64,000 bases of DNA from Unio delphinus (Eukaryota; Mollusca; Bivalvia; Unionida; Unionidae): positions 4,144,501-4,208,500 of the forward strand of contig JAQISU010000166.1 in assembly GCA_029339505.1 (NCBI GenBank), in the 5' to 3' direction. Made by a program: the position numbers and the translations under genes. Positions 38,739-51,960 of the stretch are shown here, piece by piece (the stretch's first letter is position 1; each line of letters opens with the position of its first letter). Under the pieces are notes generated by a model. The model ran no database searches and was not told the DNA's origin. It saw nothing but the letters and a program-made list of their open reading frames with translations.

Positions 38739-40353
38739 CTAACTTTTATCCCTGAAACTCATTTTGCAACGGTCTTGCAGCTCTCAGCGTGATCTCTGCA
38801 TCTCACCCAAAGACTTATCCAGCTCGATAACGCACTCCCGCTCGATCTCGATTACCTCGTTCATCCTCAATTGGAACGATTCTTGTTTTATACTAACCTG
38901 CTTCCTATAACAGTCAGCAGCATGTTAACATGGACTGAATCAAAATACCGTATAACTGGCTTCAAAGGACAGTTCTGCAAGAAATATTGCCATATTTGTT
39001 TCAAAAGCATAAATATTTCTCGGTAGTCAAGTTTGTCCACCTCGTAATACATGTGTCAACTGTACCACTGCTGATGTACAATCTTTTTCCCAATATACAA
39101 TTTTGTTCTGGAATACATGCTGAAGAACCTTAAGTTATTTAGTTTATTAATCGTCTGTTAAAGTGGACTCTAAACTAATAATTAGAATCATATTTTCTTT
39201 GAATCAATTAATGTGCTGCTTTTTCCACTTTGTTTCTTCCAATTGAATTTTTACGACATAGCTGGTAATAATTCTACATTCTTTTTAAAGATCATTTTAT
39301 AATGCTCTTTACTAGAGACCGATCGCAACGCTATTCGAATATAGGCCAGTTTTGTTGTTGTTTCCGTCATTGGTACAGCAAAACCAATATATTTTAAAAA
39401 AATAATCAAACCCTTTGAATATTTGGGTTCAGATACTTCTGTATGTACTCTTTCGTAATCTAATATAAATGACAGCTTGCAATCAAACGTGAATGAATTT
39501 ATGCCAAAAATTACTAAATATAACTTTAAAAAAATTGTATATATGCTTATTACTTTCACTTCCCACCAAAAACACGTGATTACATTTTTGTTCTTGTTGC
39601 TGTATGTCTCGTTCATATTTTCAGTCATATTCTATCAACCTCGGACTAACGTATTTAATTCAAAATATTTTTTAGAAAATCTCACCGACGCATACGATGT
39701 GAGCCATACGACTCGTATTTTCTCTTCATATCTGGCAATGTGTAGTGCAGATCCATCATAATGTATATTTTGTTAGCAAGAACAGTCAAACACGAAGTAA
39801 TGTAACCCATTCGTTTAATTTCAAATACAATCACGTACACCTCCTACATGTGACACAACTGCTATTTCAAGAGAAGACTTGAATTAAAAAAAAAAACATT
39901 TTGCAAATAATCCAGATTTATGACATTAGCTTATATCTCTTTTAGTTGTGAAAAAAGTTCAAGACGGTAAAGTGTTTATTCGTGCCGCACGTAAAAACAA
40001 AACTTGCCAACATGATGAAGGAACAAAATTATTCATACCAAGACTGTGGGAGGACGTATATTTACTAGTGACTACCTTGATAAAGTTTTATTCTTTGACA
40101 TCAGCATAATATATTCGTCTGGCAGAAAAGCACGCAGTCCTTCCATATTCCGCTTCATAATTGGCGACAGATAGAACGTTTTAATTCCGAGTGTATATTT
40201 TATAATTCTAATCATTGTTTCTCACATCTCAGTTTTATTCAACATAACACATCATAGCAACCAGCAACAACAAGAGATCCTTTTCTATTTGAGCCAATAC
40301 ATGCGTCCTCTAAATTCAGACCACTTTCTAATTGAAGCTTCCCAGCTCCATCA
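38739..40353. other. No gene recognised
   Basis: AT-rich sequence. The 125-codon frame at 39251-39628 (-) and the 94-codon frame at 39477-39761 (+) overlap and have no recognisable features. Confidence 0.45.
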
Positions 40354-41096
40354 ATGGTCATAACGGGAAGGTTTTACACCCATTCGTATCATAGAAAGAA
40401 GCACACTATAGACAGTTACACCCACAAAGAACAATTTTTAATTAAGGCTAAAATATTGGAGGAGACAGATAATGGAATCTATGACAGAAGCTTCATTTTG
40501 GAAATGCTTACAACAAAATTTGTGACGTGTGCAAAGGTTAGTTACACATTAAACAGAAAAGCATTGTGATCTGAATTTACCTGTACAAAAAGGAAAGTTC
40601 TAAAGTAATTAATGATCTCCCTGGGAAAGGAATATATTTTATGGATCTAATTAGTAATAGAAATAGCAATCTATACATTTTATAGCAAAGACAATACTCT
40701 GTCATTTAGTATAAAAGTACATTCCCGGTGACAACTAACAGCAATTATTTCTGCAATAATGAAACATGCGCTGTTTAAAATCCCGATAGTCTGTGTAAGT
40801 ACATTAATAAAGTAATGCCGGGAATGACATTTAATGATAAAAGCGAAAAAATATAGATTTTGAATGTTTGAAACACAATTCAAATCTTTTCGTCATTCAG
40901 AGTAATCGTTACGTAATGTACGTAACTAACAACAATGTCAAATTGTTAGAATCCAGAGATCTTTGCTGAATCGGATACAATTTGTGTACTAATTAAACTT
41001 TATGTATGTATATTTTCCTCTTTCAGATCAAAAACACCCAAACATTTACTCATATTGACCTGTTAAAACTGTTTGCCACGGCAAATTTTCATTCAG
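40354..41096 (+). other. Possible two-exon host gene fragment
   Basis: A frame from ATG 40354 to AAG 40536 is followed by GTTAGT, a fair splice donor. A pyrimidine-rich acceptor ending TTTCAG at 41026 opens a 70-base segment (41027-41096) followed by GTAATT. Joined in phase 0, the reading stays open across both. No family is recognised and no other exons were found, so this may be chance. Confidence 0.25.
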
Positions 41097-41793
41097 GTAA
41101 TTAGAGAGAATTACAATTAACACATGGGATATTAGCATAAACGTGAAGATTTTCAGGATTTGTTTGGAAGATATTTATTTTTTCATGTTAAGTACAATCC
41201 ATTATTAGAAAGAGAGAAAAGCTGTCGTGTAGGTGATTTGTACTTTCACCTTTTATAGAGTATTCTTTTAAACATTGGAGTAAAGCACAAGCATTAACAA
41301 CATTAACGTTTAATACAATTTACAGCGACAATAAGTATAACAATACGGGATCATATTAATTTTAATTATGCGGATGATGTGTTTGCGCTCATCACTATAC
41401 AGATCGTCGGCATAATTCCTGCGATTCAGGCAGTGGGGTAAAACTAGAATAAAACAACAGTCAAACTGAATGGTTCTACCAGGCTATTGATACACAGCAA
41501 AATACGCCAAGGCCATAATAATACTGTGTGAAGGCTTTCGAACAGCATGCGGCTTGGGCGTTGTTGTTTTGTTTTTTAGTTTTTTTTTCTGGGTTTTTTT
41601 GTATTAAAAAAAGGAAGAATAAAAGATCATCGATGTTTACTTTCAAGTACCCTTCGGACGATTAGGCTTCTCCCTCTCTATAGGAAATCATGCCTAAAGA
41701 TGACAAATTCCTGACAAATACGAACTATACAATCAATACAGGAATGCGAGAAATAACGATACTGTAGCTATATAGTTCTCAGTGTAAGGAAAA

Positions 41794-41796
<3 letters not shown>

Positions 41797-41849
<53 letters not shown>
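41797..41849. repeat. Microsatellite (GT)n
   Basis: About 26 GT units. It forms the tail of the adjacent - strand SINE (the - strand reads CA). Confidence 0.95.
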
Positions 41850-41850
<1 letters not shown>

Positions 41851-42130
41851 GTGTGTAGGATTTGTAACCTAGCTTTAACAGTTTTTCAGTCATATCCTTT
41901 GATGTCTGCAGTGTGGCAATTTATACTGATATCTGGCACTGGGCCATCATGCCGCAGACATGTAGCATGATGTCCCACCCAGTCACATTACTCTGACACC
42001 ATGCCGACCAGTCCTAACACTAACCTCCTAATTCTGAGCGGCTAGCAAGGCAGTAATTATTAACATTTTTGTAAGTCTTTGGTATGACTCGTCCTGAGTT
42101 AAAACCCACGACCTCCCGCTTCCGACCAAA
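41850..42130 (-). mobile_element. SINE family A, - strand
   Basis: The - strand contains GTTAGTGTTAGGACTGGTCG, GTGACTGGGTGGGACATCAT and ATGACTGAAAAACTGTTAAAG, then the CA tail. The 5' head is decayed and the B box is barely visible (GTCGTGGGTTTTAACTC). Confidence 0.7.
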
Positions 42131-42179
42131 GAAGAGGTCCTGATCGTAAAACAAATTCAATAGTTGTGTGGTGTTGTTG

Positions 42180-42180
42180 A

Positions 42181-42222
<42 letters not shown>

Positions 42223-42355
42223 CAGTAGTAGGAGTAGTAGTAGCAACAGCAGCAGTAGTAGTAGTAGTAGTAGTATTAGCGTAGGTGATGGTAGCATTAT
42301 AAGCAGCAGCAGCAGTGCTAGTAATAGTAACAATCTAAGTAGTAGTAGTAGCAGC
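42180..42355. repeat. Trinucleotide tract (AGT/AGC)n
   Basis: Interrupted AGT repeats with AGC and AAC variants. They give poly-Ser or poly-Leu frames that are not genes. Confidence 0.9.
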
Positions 42356-42435
42356 ATAAGTTTGTTGAAACGTAACGCAACATTGTGGCCAAATAATGAA
42401 TGGATGCCTAAAGCTGACAACTTGTTTAATGGTAC

Positions 42436-42915
42436 ACTATTATAGGCTTTCCTAACACCATCATTCATCGAGAGTCGAGGCTTTCCTAACACCATCATTC
42501 ATCAAGTGTCGAGGCTTTCCTAACACCATCAGTCATCAAGGATCAAATCTTCCATAACACCATCATTCATCGAGTGTCAAATCTTCCCTAACACCGTACT
42601 TGATCGAGGGTCAGAGCTTCCGTAAGGCAATTCTTCACAGAAGGTCAAGGCTTTCCTACAACCATCCTTCATCTAAAGTCAAGACGTTCCTAACACCATC
42701 CTTCATCGAATTGTCGAGGATTTCCTAACACCATCTTTCATCGAATTGTCGAGGATTTCCTAACAACATCCTTCATCGAGGGTTAACGCTTCCCAAACAC
42801 CATCCTTTAACGGTCGTCAATATTTTCCTACAACCATCCTTCATCGAGGGTTAAAGCTTTCCTATCATAATTCTTCATCAAGGATCAGTTGTTTGATAAC
42901 ACCATCCTACATAGA
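42436..42915. repeat. ~35-bp tandem repeat
   Basis: About 13 diverged copies of a unit with CTTTCCTAACACCATC(A/C)TTCATCGAG(G/T)GTC. Confidence 0.85.
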
Positions 42916-43959
42916 GTTATAAAGTTCAAGTTCCCCTCGGACCACTAGGCTTCTCCATCTCTATAGGTTATCATACCTCAATATGATAAAGGACATAATT
43001 ATATATATATATATAACATAACATGTCAAAAGCATCGCGGGTGAAAAACGCCAGAAAATCAAAACAAGTAATTAGAAACCCTTTTCCTTGGATATGATAC
43101 AATTACTTCGGAATTAGGTTTTGCACATAGGTAAATGACAAACGATGAAATTCAAATTGTTTTTTATACGAGTACATTTAGAACTACATTTAGAATAGCG
43201 GCAATATGTCTGGCTTTTTTTTTACTGCGTACTCCCATCTCCGGCATAACAAAGTAAACCTGTATCATACTGGCGCTCTTGCCCTGTCTATGCTGATTAC
43301 GAAATATGATGGTCTAGCAAAATATAAAGATTTTAACCGTTTCTATGGTAATCATGGAAATAAATAAGATGATATGAATCTTAAATACGTATTACACAAT
43401 GTTAAACTATAGATGATTTCATTTTGTTGAGAGAAATTATATATTATATGACCTTTATATATATAAAAAAACTTTTTAATGAAAGTGAAATCTAACAATA
43501 ACTTCTAACATATATATTTCAAGAGCAAACATGAAAGCGACTCCAAACTGAAAATAAGATACCGCCACCAAAGCAAATCCAAACAAAAGATGTGACACCT
43601 TCACCAAAGCGGAACCAAGCTCACTAGTACATTTTAGTTTTCGATTAAGTAAGCTGAAATAATATACTCTCAACTGATGCTTTCAGATTTTAATCTGACA
43701 ATATCTCGAAATTTATAGGAGGCTCCACTTGCCGCAGCGCAAATAAAGTTAATGCACCAGACTGACATCCGTTCGGTGGCCCACTGTTTGCTTCTATGAC
43801 CATTTATATGGATAACTAATACAATTTAGAAATGCGTGTCACTCCAAAGGAACAGTAATTTAAAAATCATCACATCTATCTGCCATTATAAGAACACACT
43901 TGGTGATGTTTCGTGCACCCATGAGATAGTATCAAAATCGTTTGCATTTATGGTAAATT
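42916..43959. other. No gene recognised
   Basis: AT-rich, with a short (AT)n at about 43000. Frames below 70 codons only. Confidence 0.5.
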
Positions 43960-44287
43960 AATTTGCAACACCATCATGAACAAAGTAGGCCATTATGAAG
44001 ACCTCCTCACCACTGTCAAAAGGAGAAAGCTGAAATGGTATGGCCATGTCACTAGAGCCAACAGTCTATCCACAACAGTACTGCAGGGCAGTGTCCAATG
44101 TGGCAGAAGGAGAGGTAGACAGAGGAAAAAGTGGGCAGACAACATCACAGAACGGACCAGGACAAGTTTTGCGGAGACACATGCATTGGCACATGATCGA
44201 GACAGGTAGAGGGAACTGGTCAGATGTTCAGCCGCACAGTTCCTCAACGACCACACTAGGTCGAGAGACTGATGATGATGATGATTT
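43960..44287 (+). pseudogene. LINE ORF2 C-terminal tail, copy 1
   Basis: Encodes the tail after the reverse transcriptase of a non-LTR element: GHYEDLLTTVKRRKLKWYGHVTRA, then GRRRGRQRKKWADNI. A stop follows, then the (GATGAT)n tract typical of the 3' end. It matches the fragment at 60180-60665. The 5' part is missing, as expected for a 5'-truncated LINE. Confidence 0.8.
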
Positions 44288-46129
44288 TGTAACAAAAAAG
44301 TGTAACGATATTAATCCAAGCAGATACTGTTTAATCCCATTTAGGTCAATACTATTATATTTAAACATCTTTGTTTCCTGCTTCTTTTGTATCGAGACTA
44401 TTTTTTAAGCCGTATCAGAAATAAAAATGGTTTGCGACGATATTTTATTCCAAAATAAAGTTACCTTACATCGGTATAGTCTCTTGAACTAAAAAGCATG
44501 TTTGATGTAACGTGGCTCACTTACTTGGTAAAAATTTACAGATATATCAAAATAACCATCAGACTGTGTTCAAAATGGAGCAGACATTGTTTAAACCAAA
44601 GACTGTATCAGGCTTTTCAAGATGGAAAGAATATAGGAGATAATTATAATAGGATGCTAGCTGAATTGGCGTTTTTTATATTCAGAAACACTTGTATGTT
44701 TTGGGATTCTATGAAGATTGTATCAGGCAGGGAACCGATGTAAGTCTGCGCAGCTTCCAACAGATCCACAACGTAGTTAAACGTGATACCGTTGTGTTGG
44801 AAGCCGTGTCCTCTCTCCAAGCAGCAGTGATCAGAATGCAAACCCAATTAAAACAATATGACCAACGCTACGGTACATGTTGGTACTGAATGGCAATCTC
44901 GTACTCTTGCAAAGCTGTGTCGGCCATGGAAACCAGAACGAATAGCGGCAGTTCGACGTACTTCCGCATTTTCTCTAATAATAGCGTACCTGTCTTTTCC
45001 TTCCTGGATATTGGTCCTGTCACCCCACAATTGCGGAATGAGATATTTGCAGGTACATATGTAAATTTATCATTAATACTAATTCCGCATGAATTCGATG
45101 ACCAAACATACATATAGTCAGGCCAGTTGGGGCACGCATTTAGTTGGAACGCTTCATAGTCAATATTCAATTATGACAGAAATTAGCGACCATAGACCTT
45201 CGATAAATTTTATTTACAGTTGGTTCATACTTGCATTAATTTGTTAGAAGGCGATTATGTGCAAGGAACATATGTGGATACAAATCAAAACGCCATGAAT
45301 GATGGAATTCCTTCATTTTATGCATATCGCAAAGAATTTGCAAACATTACAGCCGTCGATTGCAGTACAGTAGTCATTAAAGTAGACTTAAGTAGAATTG
45401 ATGACAAGCTTTAAACTTAGATCCTCTCTGCTTATCAAGTAGTTGTATACCAGCACTGCTGGATATTTGCCGGACATTTCTGATTGATGCAGTCTTGTTC
45501 TGCACCGAGCAACTCACCCCCCCCCCCAGACAAAGTCCATCGATGTGTAAACAGAGTACTATGAAGAGACAAGGACGGACAAGCGGAGATTATTTGCATG
45601 GTGAGAGTCTATTCCTATAGAATTTGATTAATCAGATGCTTTTGATGGGTTAATTTTCTCGGACGTGGTGGACAGTGTATTGATGTACGGATTCCTGGAC
45701 CGTTATCAAGCAGATTCCATCTATTAAGCATTTCAGTGATCTTTGGAAGTTCTATAGCTCGTTCAATGGACGCATCAAAGTATGTGTCATCGGACTCGTT
45801 TTCACTGCAGTGTATTATGCATCAGTCATGTGCGCGCCCCATGCTTATATCCTGATTTTTGTTTCTGATATATGCACTCGTTACTTTTATTTGACTGGAA
45901 TAGTTCAAATCCTTGGATTCTGTCATCACGTAGGCATAGACCCAAATCAGGAAATAAGCTGTGAACTTCATTTACAGTTCAAAACGTGCATGTATTTTCC
46001 CGTGTTGCTGTCATTTACATCTCTCATGCAGATTATTGTGTCCCATCATTGCCTCCAAATACTTTATAATTATATATTAATTACAGTCTTGTGCTTCCCC
46101 ACACCAATATACTTTAAACTTTCCCCCTG
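44288..46129. other. No gene recognised; possible DIRS-like gag fragment
   Basis: Around 44971-45117 (+) the frame reads VTPQLRNEIFAGTYVNLSLIL, which resembles the short conserved motif found upstream in DIRS-type elements. No tyrosine recombinase or RT is nearby. The rest shows only motif-free frames. Confidence 0.3.
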
Positions 46130-47700
46130 AACACCATAGTTCCAGCAGAAGAACTGACTTGAACTTCTCCTTCAGGTCCTAATCTGCTTGTAGGTCAAGC
46201 AGCTCCAACTGTATATCCTCTGGGGCTGAATCAGCTTCTGCACTAAATGGCGAACTGAGGATATTGAAGAGTGGTTCCAAGTTCTTGAAGTCTTGGAACC
46301 TCCTTTCAAATTCCATAACCAAGGCATCCAACTGAGCCTTGTACCTGTCAGCCATTTCACCAGAAATGGTTTTCTGTTTCAGCAAAGGGAAATGGCAAAA
46401 CCTGCTTTCACCTGCTTGCCTGGAGAACAGGGAGAGTTTTGTCTGAAATGATTTAACATGCACATACGTTTCATGTGCAAACAAGCTATTGCCCTGAAGT
46501 TTGACATTCAGTTCATTCAACTTTTCCATAATGTCAATGGCAAACATAAAGTCTGACTTCCACTCTTCATTAACAATGTTAGTAACAAAGTCACAATCAA
46601 TACTCTTCATCTCCAGGAACATAACTATTTCTTCCTTGAGATCCCACACTCGCCTCAATATCTTGCCCGGGCTCAGCCAGCGGACACTGCTGTGGTACAT
46701 AATATCAGAATGTTCAGTTTCCAAATCTTCAAGCATTGCCTTGAACTGCCTGTGGTTAAGTGCCCTGGCTCTGATGAGGTTTATCACACTGACAACTGGG
46801 TCAATAACATGTTTGATATTCAACGCAGCTTTACACAGATTTTCCTGATGGATGACACAGTGAAGAGATAAGAGTGTGTGGTCAGGGTGTTCTTCTTTAA
46901 TTTTATTATTCATCAACTTCACCAGACCTACATTTTTCCCAGTCAAAGCACGCGCTCCATCGGTTGTTACACTTGCTATCTTATTCCACACCAACCCAGT
47001 TCTTTCAACACAGTTAACAACAGCACTGAATAAATCCTGGCCTGTGGTTGTGTCTTTGAGTGACTCAATACTAAGTAATTCCTCGGTAAGCTCGAAACGG
47101 GTGTTTATTCCCCGTATAAATACCAACAATTGTGCTGTGTCCTGTACATCGGTACTTCCGTCCAACGCAAGAGAGTACCACAAAAAGTCTTTGCTTGAAT
47201 CTCGAAGTTGGTGCATCAAATTGTCACTTATCTTTTCAACACGCCTGAGTACAGTTCTCCTTGATAAAGAAATGCTGTCAAATTTGTTTTCTGTTCTGGA
47301 CACATAATGTTTGCTGCATCTGACAAGCATTCCTTGATGAACTCGCCGTCAGAAAAGGCTTGTTCCGTTTTACAATCTTATGAGACAGCACCAAACTGGC
47401 TTCGGTTGCAGCATCTTGTATTAAAGACTGTTTGGTGAAAACAGTTTGCTGCTTCTTTAAATTGTTAACCAACTCCTGGCATTTCCTTTTTCTCTCTTCG
47501 TTCGTTAAATTGTGCCCAAAATCCAAATGTTTTGTTTGGTGGTGTCCTTTTAAATTGTACTCCTTAAAGACGCTCACACACTCACGGCACAGTAAGCAGA
47601 CTGCTTTGCTCCCAACGTTCGTGAAGCAGTACTTAGCAGTGCATTCGTTATTAAAAACTCGACATTCGTCCTCAATCTTTCTTTTTTGGCAGCACTCATG
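46130..47700 (-). pseudogene. hAT-type transposase, GTF2IRD2-like
   Basis: The start region lies near 47700 (MSAAKK). It passes through a BED-type zinc finger (CFTNVGSKAVCLLC...KGHHQTKH), then a long domain with the catalytic-domain words SLALDGSTD, VTTDGARALTGKN, LHCVIHQENLC and HSSVRWLSPGKILRR. These are characteristic of the GTF2IRD2/ZBED-related hAT transposases. The coding sense changes frame at least three times: in the A run at the start, near 47345, and again near 47290. An in-frame TAG at about 46176 separates the last conserved words (DLKEKF) from the body. The longest open part is 46179-47330. The protein would have bound and cut the hAT ends, but this copy is inactive. Confidence 0.85.
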
Positions 47701-48028
47701 GTTAAATCAACGTCTATTCGCTTTTAAATTACAATTTTTACAAAACCTTTCAAAATGTGAACAAAAGCCACTTCCGGTTAAGCGGAAACGCAGTTTCGAA
47801 TAGGGATGTTGACGATTAATGAATAATCAATTCTGGAGCCATAAAAACCAATTTAATATCCCTAGATTCGAATCAAATACTCGGAATAAAATTTCAAAAA
47901 TATAGTGAAAATTATAATCGAACAAAATTAACATCGTCGTAGGATCGCAGCATGTGCGTGCCTACGGGCCGCATACTATACTCTGGCGGGCCGCATGCGG
48001 CCCGCGGGCCGTAGTTTGCCCACCCCTG
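46130..48028 (-). mobile_element. Decayed hAT transposon (GTF2IRD2/Charlie-like)
   Basis: The - strand begins at 48028 with CAGGGGTGGGCAAACTACGG, the familiar end of vertebrate and invertebrate Charlie-type hAT elements, followed by a GC-rich GGCCCG block. A broken transposase gene follows and fades out after about 46130. I could not find the second terminal repeat, so the 3' end is unclear or deleted. Confidence 0.75.
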
Positions 48029-48335
48029 GACTAGTCTAACGCATACTCGGTGTATACTTTTGATTGGTTGGACAAGTTTAACACATACTTGCAAAATTTC
48101 GATTGAATGAAGTAGTCTAACGCATACTCGGTGTATACATTAGATTGGTTGGACAAGTTTAACGCAGACTTGGTGTAAAAATTCGATTGAATGGACTACT
48201 CTAAAGCATACTCGGTGTATACTTTAGATTGCGTGAACAAGTTTAACGCATACTCGGTGTATACTTTAGATTGCGTGGACAAGTTTAACGCATACACGGT
48301 GTATACTTTAGATTGGTTGGACAAGTTCAAATCAT
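48029..48335. repeat. ~42-bp tandem repeat
   Basis: Seven diverged copies of a unit with TAACGCATACTCGGTGTATACTTTAGATTG...GGACAAGTT. It starts immediately at the hAT terminus. Confidence 0.85.
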
Positions 48336-48895
48336 ACTCATAATAAATGTTTCCAGATGAAACCTTTTCGCTGTATGATGTCACTTTGTTGACATAATTT
48401 TGCTTATGATGTCCCTCGGTTGATATCATCTTGGTTGGTACGGTCTAAGTAGTTTGTATTTGTAATGTATGGCATAGTGTCAAACGTGCTTCTTGTACCA
48501 TCGATTAATTACTTCCCATAGATAACGTGTAACATATTGAATAAGCTTTCAATGACACTCCTTAGATCCCCCGTTCACTGATATTTTCAAATGTGTTGTT
48601 ACCCCTCCTTTTCAGGTGGGTTTGTGTAATTTTGAATTTTATATTTATTTTAGCGTTGTCGTCCACTTATTCAAGCGGATTGGTGTGAAGCGCTGTTAAA
48701 TTTCATGCATTTCCTTTTTACAATACTATATGGTGAGTTTGAATTTCCAAAGTTGTACTGGTCACCTTTAAGCTGAGTATCCCGTGTCGGTTGTATTTAG
48801 TATGCAACTCCTTTTTAAATCTAAAACATAATATACATACATTTAATAAAATGTTCAACCGGTAAAGTTAAACGGATTTTCAAGATTAACTGAGA
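48336..48895. other. No gene recognised
   Basis: AT-rich spacer between the minisatellite and the Polinton remnant; no terminal repeat of that remnant was identified here. Confidence 0.5.
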
Positions 48896-50170
48896 ATGAA
48901 AGCGACAACACAAAATGAATTAAATCGAATTCGTAACATTAAGTTCAAAATTGCATCGCCCTTTGAAAGAAATATAATATCATACATAACTTACAATGAG
49001 TTTTCGGATAGATACAATGAGGTTTCCGATAAACACGACTTTCAGAAAGAAATGTTGAAGTATTTTCGATCACACGTGGGCATTTTACGGATTGCCGTGG
49101 AAAATTTTGTGAACTGTTTATGGAACACGGAGAGATCTATCTTTTGAATGAAGCCTGCTATATTGCCAAAGCGTGTGTTTTAGTGTACCGCAAACGACGA
49201 ACTTTGTCAAACTATAATACTTGTGCTACAAGGAAGACAAATGGATTCAACACGCAACACGGAACGTATTCGGTGGATGGTTGCGACTTAGAAAACTCCA
49301 AGATCGAATGCGAGTTTAACGGTTGCTTATTTCACAGATGTCTCCCTCTGCTACCTTCAAGGTGACACAAAAAATTCAGTTTTTACAACGGACCATGGAA
49401 GATTTGCATGACGCCACCTGTCAGCTAAAACAGCGAGGATACCAAGCGTGGAAATGTGGGAACACGAGTACAATCGCCGTTTTAAAACCGATCCCGAGTT
49501 CAAACGCATTGTGGAAAGTTACAAGCTATGGAAGCCACTAAACCCGCGGAACAGTTTGTACAGACGACGTACGAATGTCACATGTTTGATGTACGAAGCT
49601 GACGAAAAGAAAGGAAAAGAAATCAAATACTTGGACGTGTGTTCGCTATATCCTTACGTGTGCAAATATTGTCGCTTTTTCAACATGTCATTTACAATTG
49701 CGGACCGGCCACATCGACGTCGCCAACATTCGACAGGATTGACCAAGCACAAATCTTGCCTCCCACGGACATGTACCATCCCGTTTTACCTCACCATTGC
49801 CATGTAAAACTGGTTTCTTTTGTGTCGTAATTGTGCCGAAACGTGCAACCAGGACCAGTCTTGTCAGCCGACCCAGAAAGAACGCACCTTGACAGGAACG
49901 TGGGTCAGCGTGGAATTGTTTTAAGCTCTCGACCTTGGATACAAAATGTTCGAAGTGTACGAAATTTACCAGACATAACACTACCACAAGGGCGACGAGA
50001 CTTAGATAGGAATTTTCACAGCCTACGTGGATGTATTTTTGAAACCGAAACAAGAAGGCAACGGATATCCTTCCTGTCTTGGGTAAAGATGTCTTACGAT
50101 GGCTTAGGGTGACAGCAAAGCAAGTCAATTACGGAAGGCATCATTAACATTCCACATTAAACCAAACGCT
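48896..50170 (+). pseudogene. Polinton-type DNA polymerase B, fragments
   Basis: Recognisable pieces in shifting frames. An exonuclease-region word ECEFNGCLFHRC (about 49310-49345) comes first, then a helical stretch TMEDLHDATCQLKQRGYQ. MWEHEYNRRFKTDPEFKRIV and LNPRNSLYRRRTN follow. The polymerase motif A is KYLDVCSLYPYVCKY near 49630, and ILPPTDMYHPVLP is near 49760. All are standard for the protein-primed PolB of Mavericks. At least three frame changes and several stops lie between them, and the C-terminal palm motifs are not visible. Confidence 0.8.
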
Positions 50171-51960
50171 TTTGTGAGAGAAACAAAGAAACCTTGACAC
50201 AACTGGCTGTTTTGTGCATTGACACTCAAACAAAAAAGCAATTCGTTTTGAAACCTGTAGGTAGCGGTTCTCTAGGAGATATCATCATTCGCTTCCTCTT
50301 AAAATATGATCTCAATGCTCCCAAAGTTATCCCCAAGAAAAAAGCCAAACTGACCCAAAAGTAAACGATCAGTGGTGTCAAGATCAGATCGCACAAGAAG
50401 AAAAAAGTACACAGAAAAAGAAAAGTCCAAAAGATAAAGAAAGCCCATGGAAGACAGCTTCTATTTGCAAGAATTGCACTTCGGCCAGGACACAACCTTA
50501 CATTCTCAAAGCACGACATGCAGCAACTATGGCTGCTTCTATAGTAGCCTCATGCTCTTCCACTTCTCACTTCTCCGTTGCTGGTGATGCCAGCCAAACC
50601 CAATTTGACACCCGTTCTTCCTCGGTTGATGAAACAATGGAAACATATGTCTCCAAAAACATCTCCAGCGGTTAAACCCTCCACCTCTTTAGCGGCAGTG
50701 ACAGCTGCTCGCAAAGTACGTGCCCCTAAAATTAAAGTCAAAGAGAGATCGGACATGTTACAGAGTTAACTGGATTTGTCCAAACAAGAACTGTCCTGAT
50801 CTAGTCTTTTGCGAATCCCTCACGACGTGTTACCAGTAATCAAGTTGACGTAAAGACAATCAGTGGCGGCGCATTCCAGTATAAAACACACTTGTGGTAA
50901 ACGATGCGAATCTGTGTTTCGGTGCTCCTGAGCACCCAAACATGCCCTCTTGATGACGTGCACATCGTCACCATCGTCGTTCTCTTATCTTAAAAGGAAA
51001 ATGAAAAAGATCAGGACAGTCTCGTCACCAAACAAAAACGCTTAGCCAAACATCGACGTGACACCCAGAAAAGACTTCAGCCATCCAAAGAAAAAAAGGA
51101 GCCACCAAATAGGAGGATTTTTGGGGCGATTTCGAAAAACACATCGTCACCTTTTAAAGAAACTGATAGTAAAAAAGATAAAAGGGCGTGTGCCTAGTCA
51201 TCAACGTCAGGGTATTTTTGGAACCAACAACCAAAATATGTCAGCCCCTCCCCCCTCCCCCCCCCCGCCGAAAACATCCTTCTACACACCCAAAGGAAAG
51301 AAAGGAAAGGACTGTTCCAAGCCTCTCCACCCATGTTAAAACAAACCATTCACATTGCCTCCAAAAATGTCATCGATACTGTGTACGAATGTTGTCTGAA
51401 TGTCTTAAAAATCACGATACCTTTGTCTAAATCTCATCGCCAAATGGTCCCAAAAAATACTACTCGGTCAAAAGAAAAAGATGTTGGTGCAACGCGGAGG
51501 ATTTTTTTTACCCTTGATAGGGCTTTTTGCCCAAACAACAGCAGGTTCTATGTTTTACCCGCCTTAGAAGATAGAATAAGAAAACAAAAGGGACCTCTGG
51601 AGTAGAAAGATCTCAGACATGACCTTTGGAAGCGACTGGATGAACTGAATTACGTGCCTTACAAACGATGAATGGAATACCTTCGTTGGGAAGAACAATG
51701 GACCCTGCATTTGCTTCTCGATCCTCATTTCACCGAAATGTCACAGTTATAACACGCAATGCAATCGTTGATGGATCTCAACGATTTGTCCAAATCGGAA
51801 ATGTACAGTAAAACGCGAAATGAAGAACTTGAAAAGAATAAGGAAATATTAAGAGAGATAATGAAACAAAAACAGGAGTAGAAGGAGGATGAAGAGGACA
51901 GAATTAGGATGAGGGAATGGAATGCTTGAGTAGAAAAAGAAGAGAAGAATAAGAACAAGA
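48896..51960 (+). mobile_element. Decayed ordinary Polinton/Maverick remnant
   Basis: Contains a broken protein-primed PolB gene (next entry). Downstream debris reads like Polinton virion genes in several frames: a basic, lysine-rich region near 50990-51200, and a segment around 51330-51600 ending KQQQ...PALEDRIRKQKG. A helical, charged segment lies at 51750-51880. No terminal repeats were found. It is much more damaged than the element at 1985-18085 and differs from it in having a PolB-type polymerase. Confidence 0.65.

Noticed and set aside
39251..39761. Overlapping 125- and 94-codon ORFs
   Set aside because: They are on opposite strands of the same DNA in AT-rich sequence, with no motifs or splice context.
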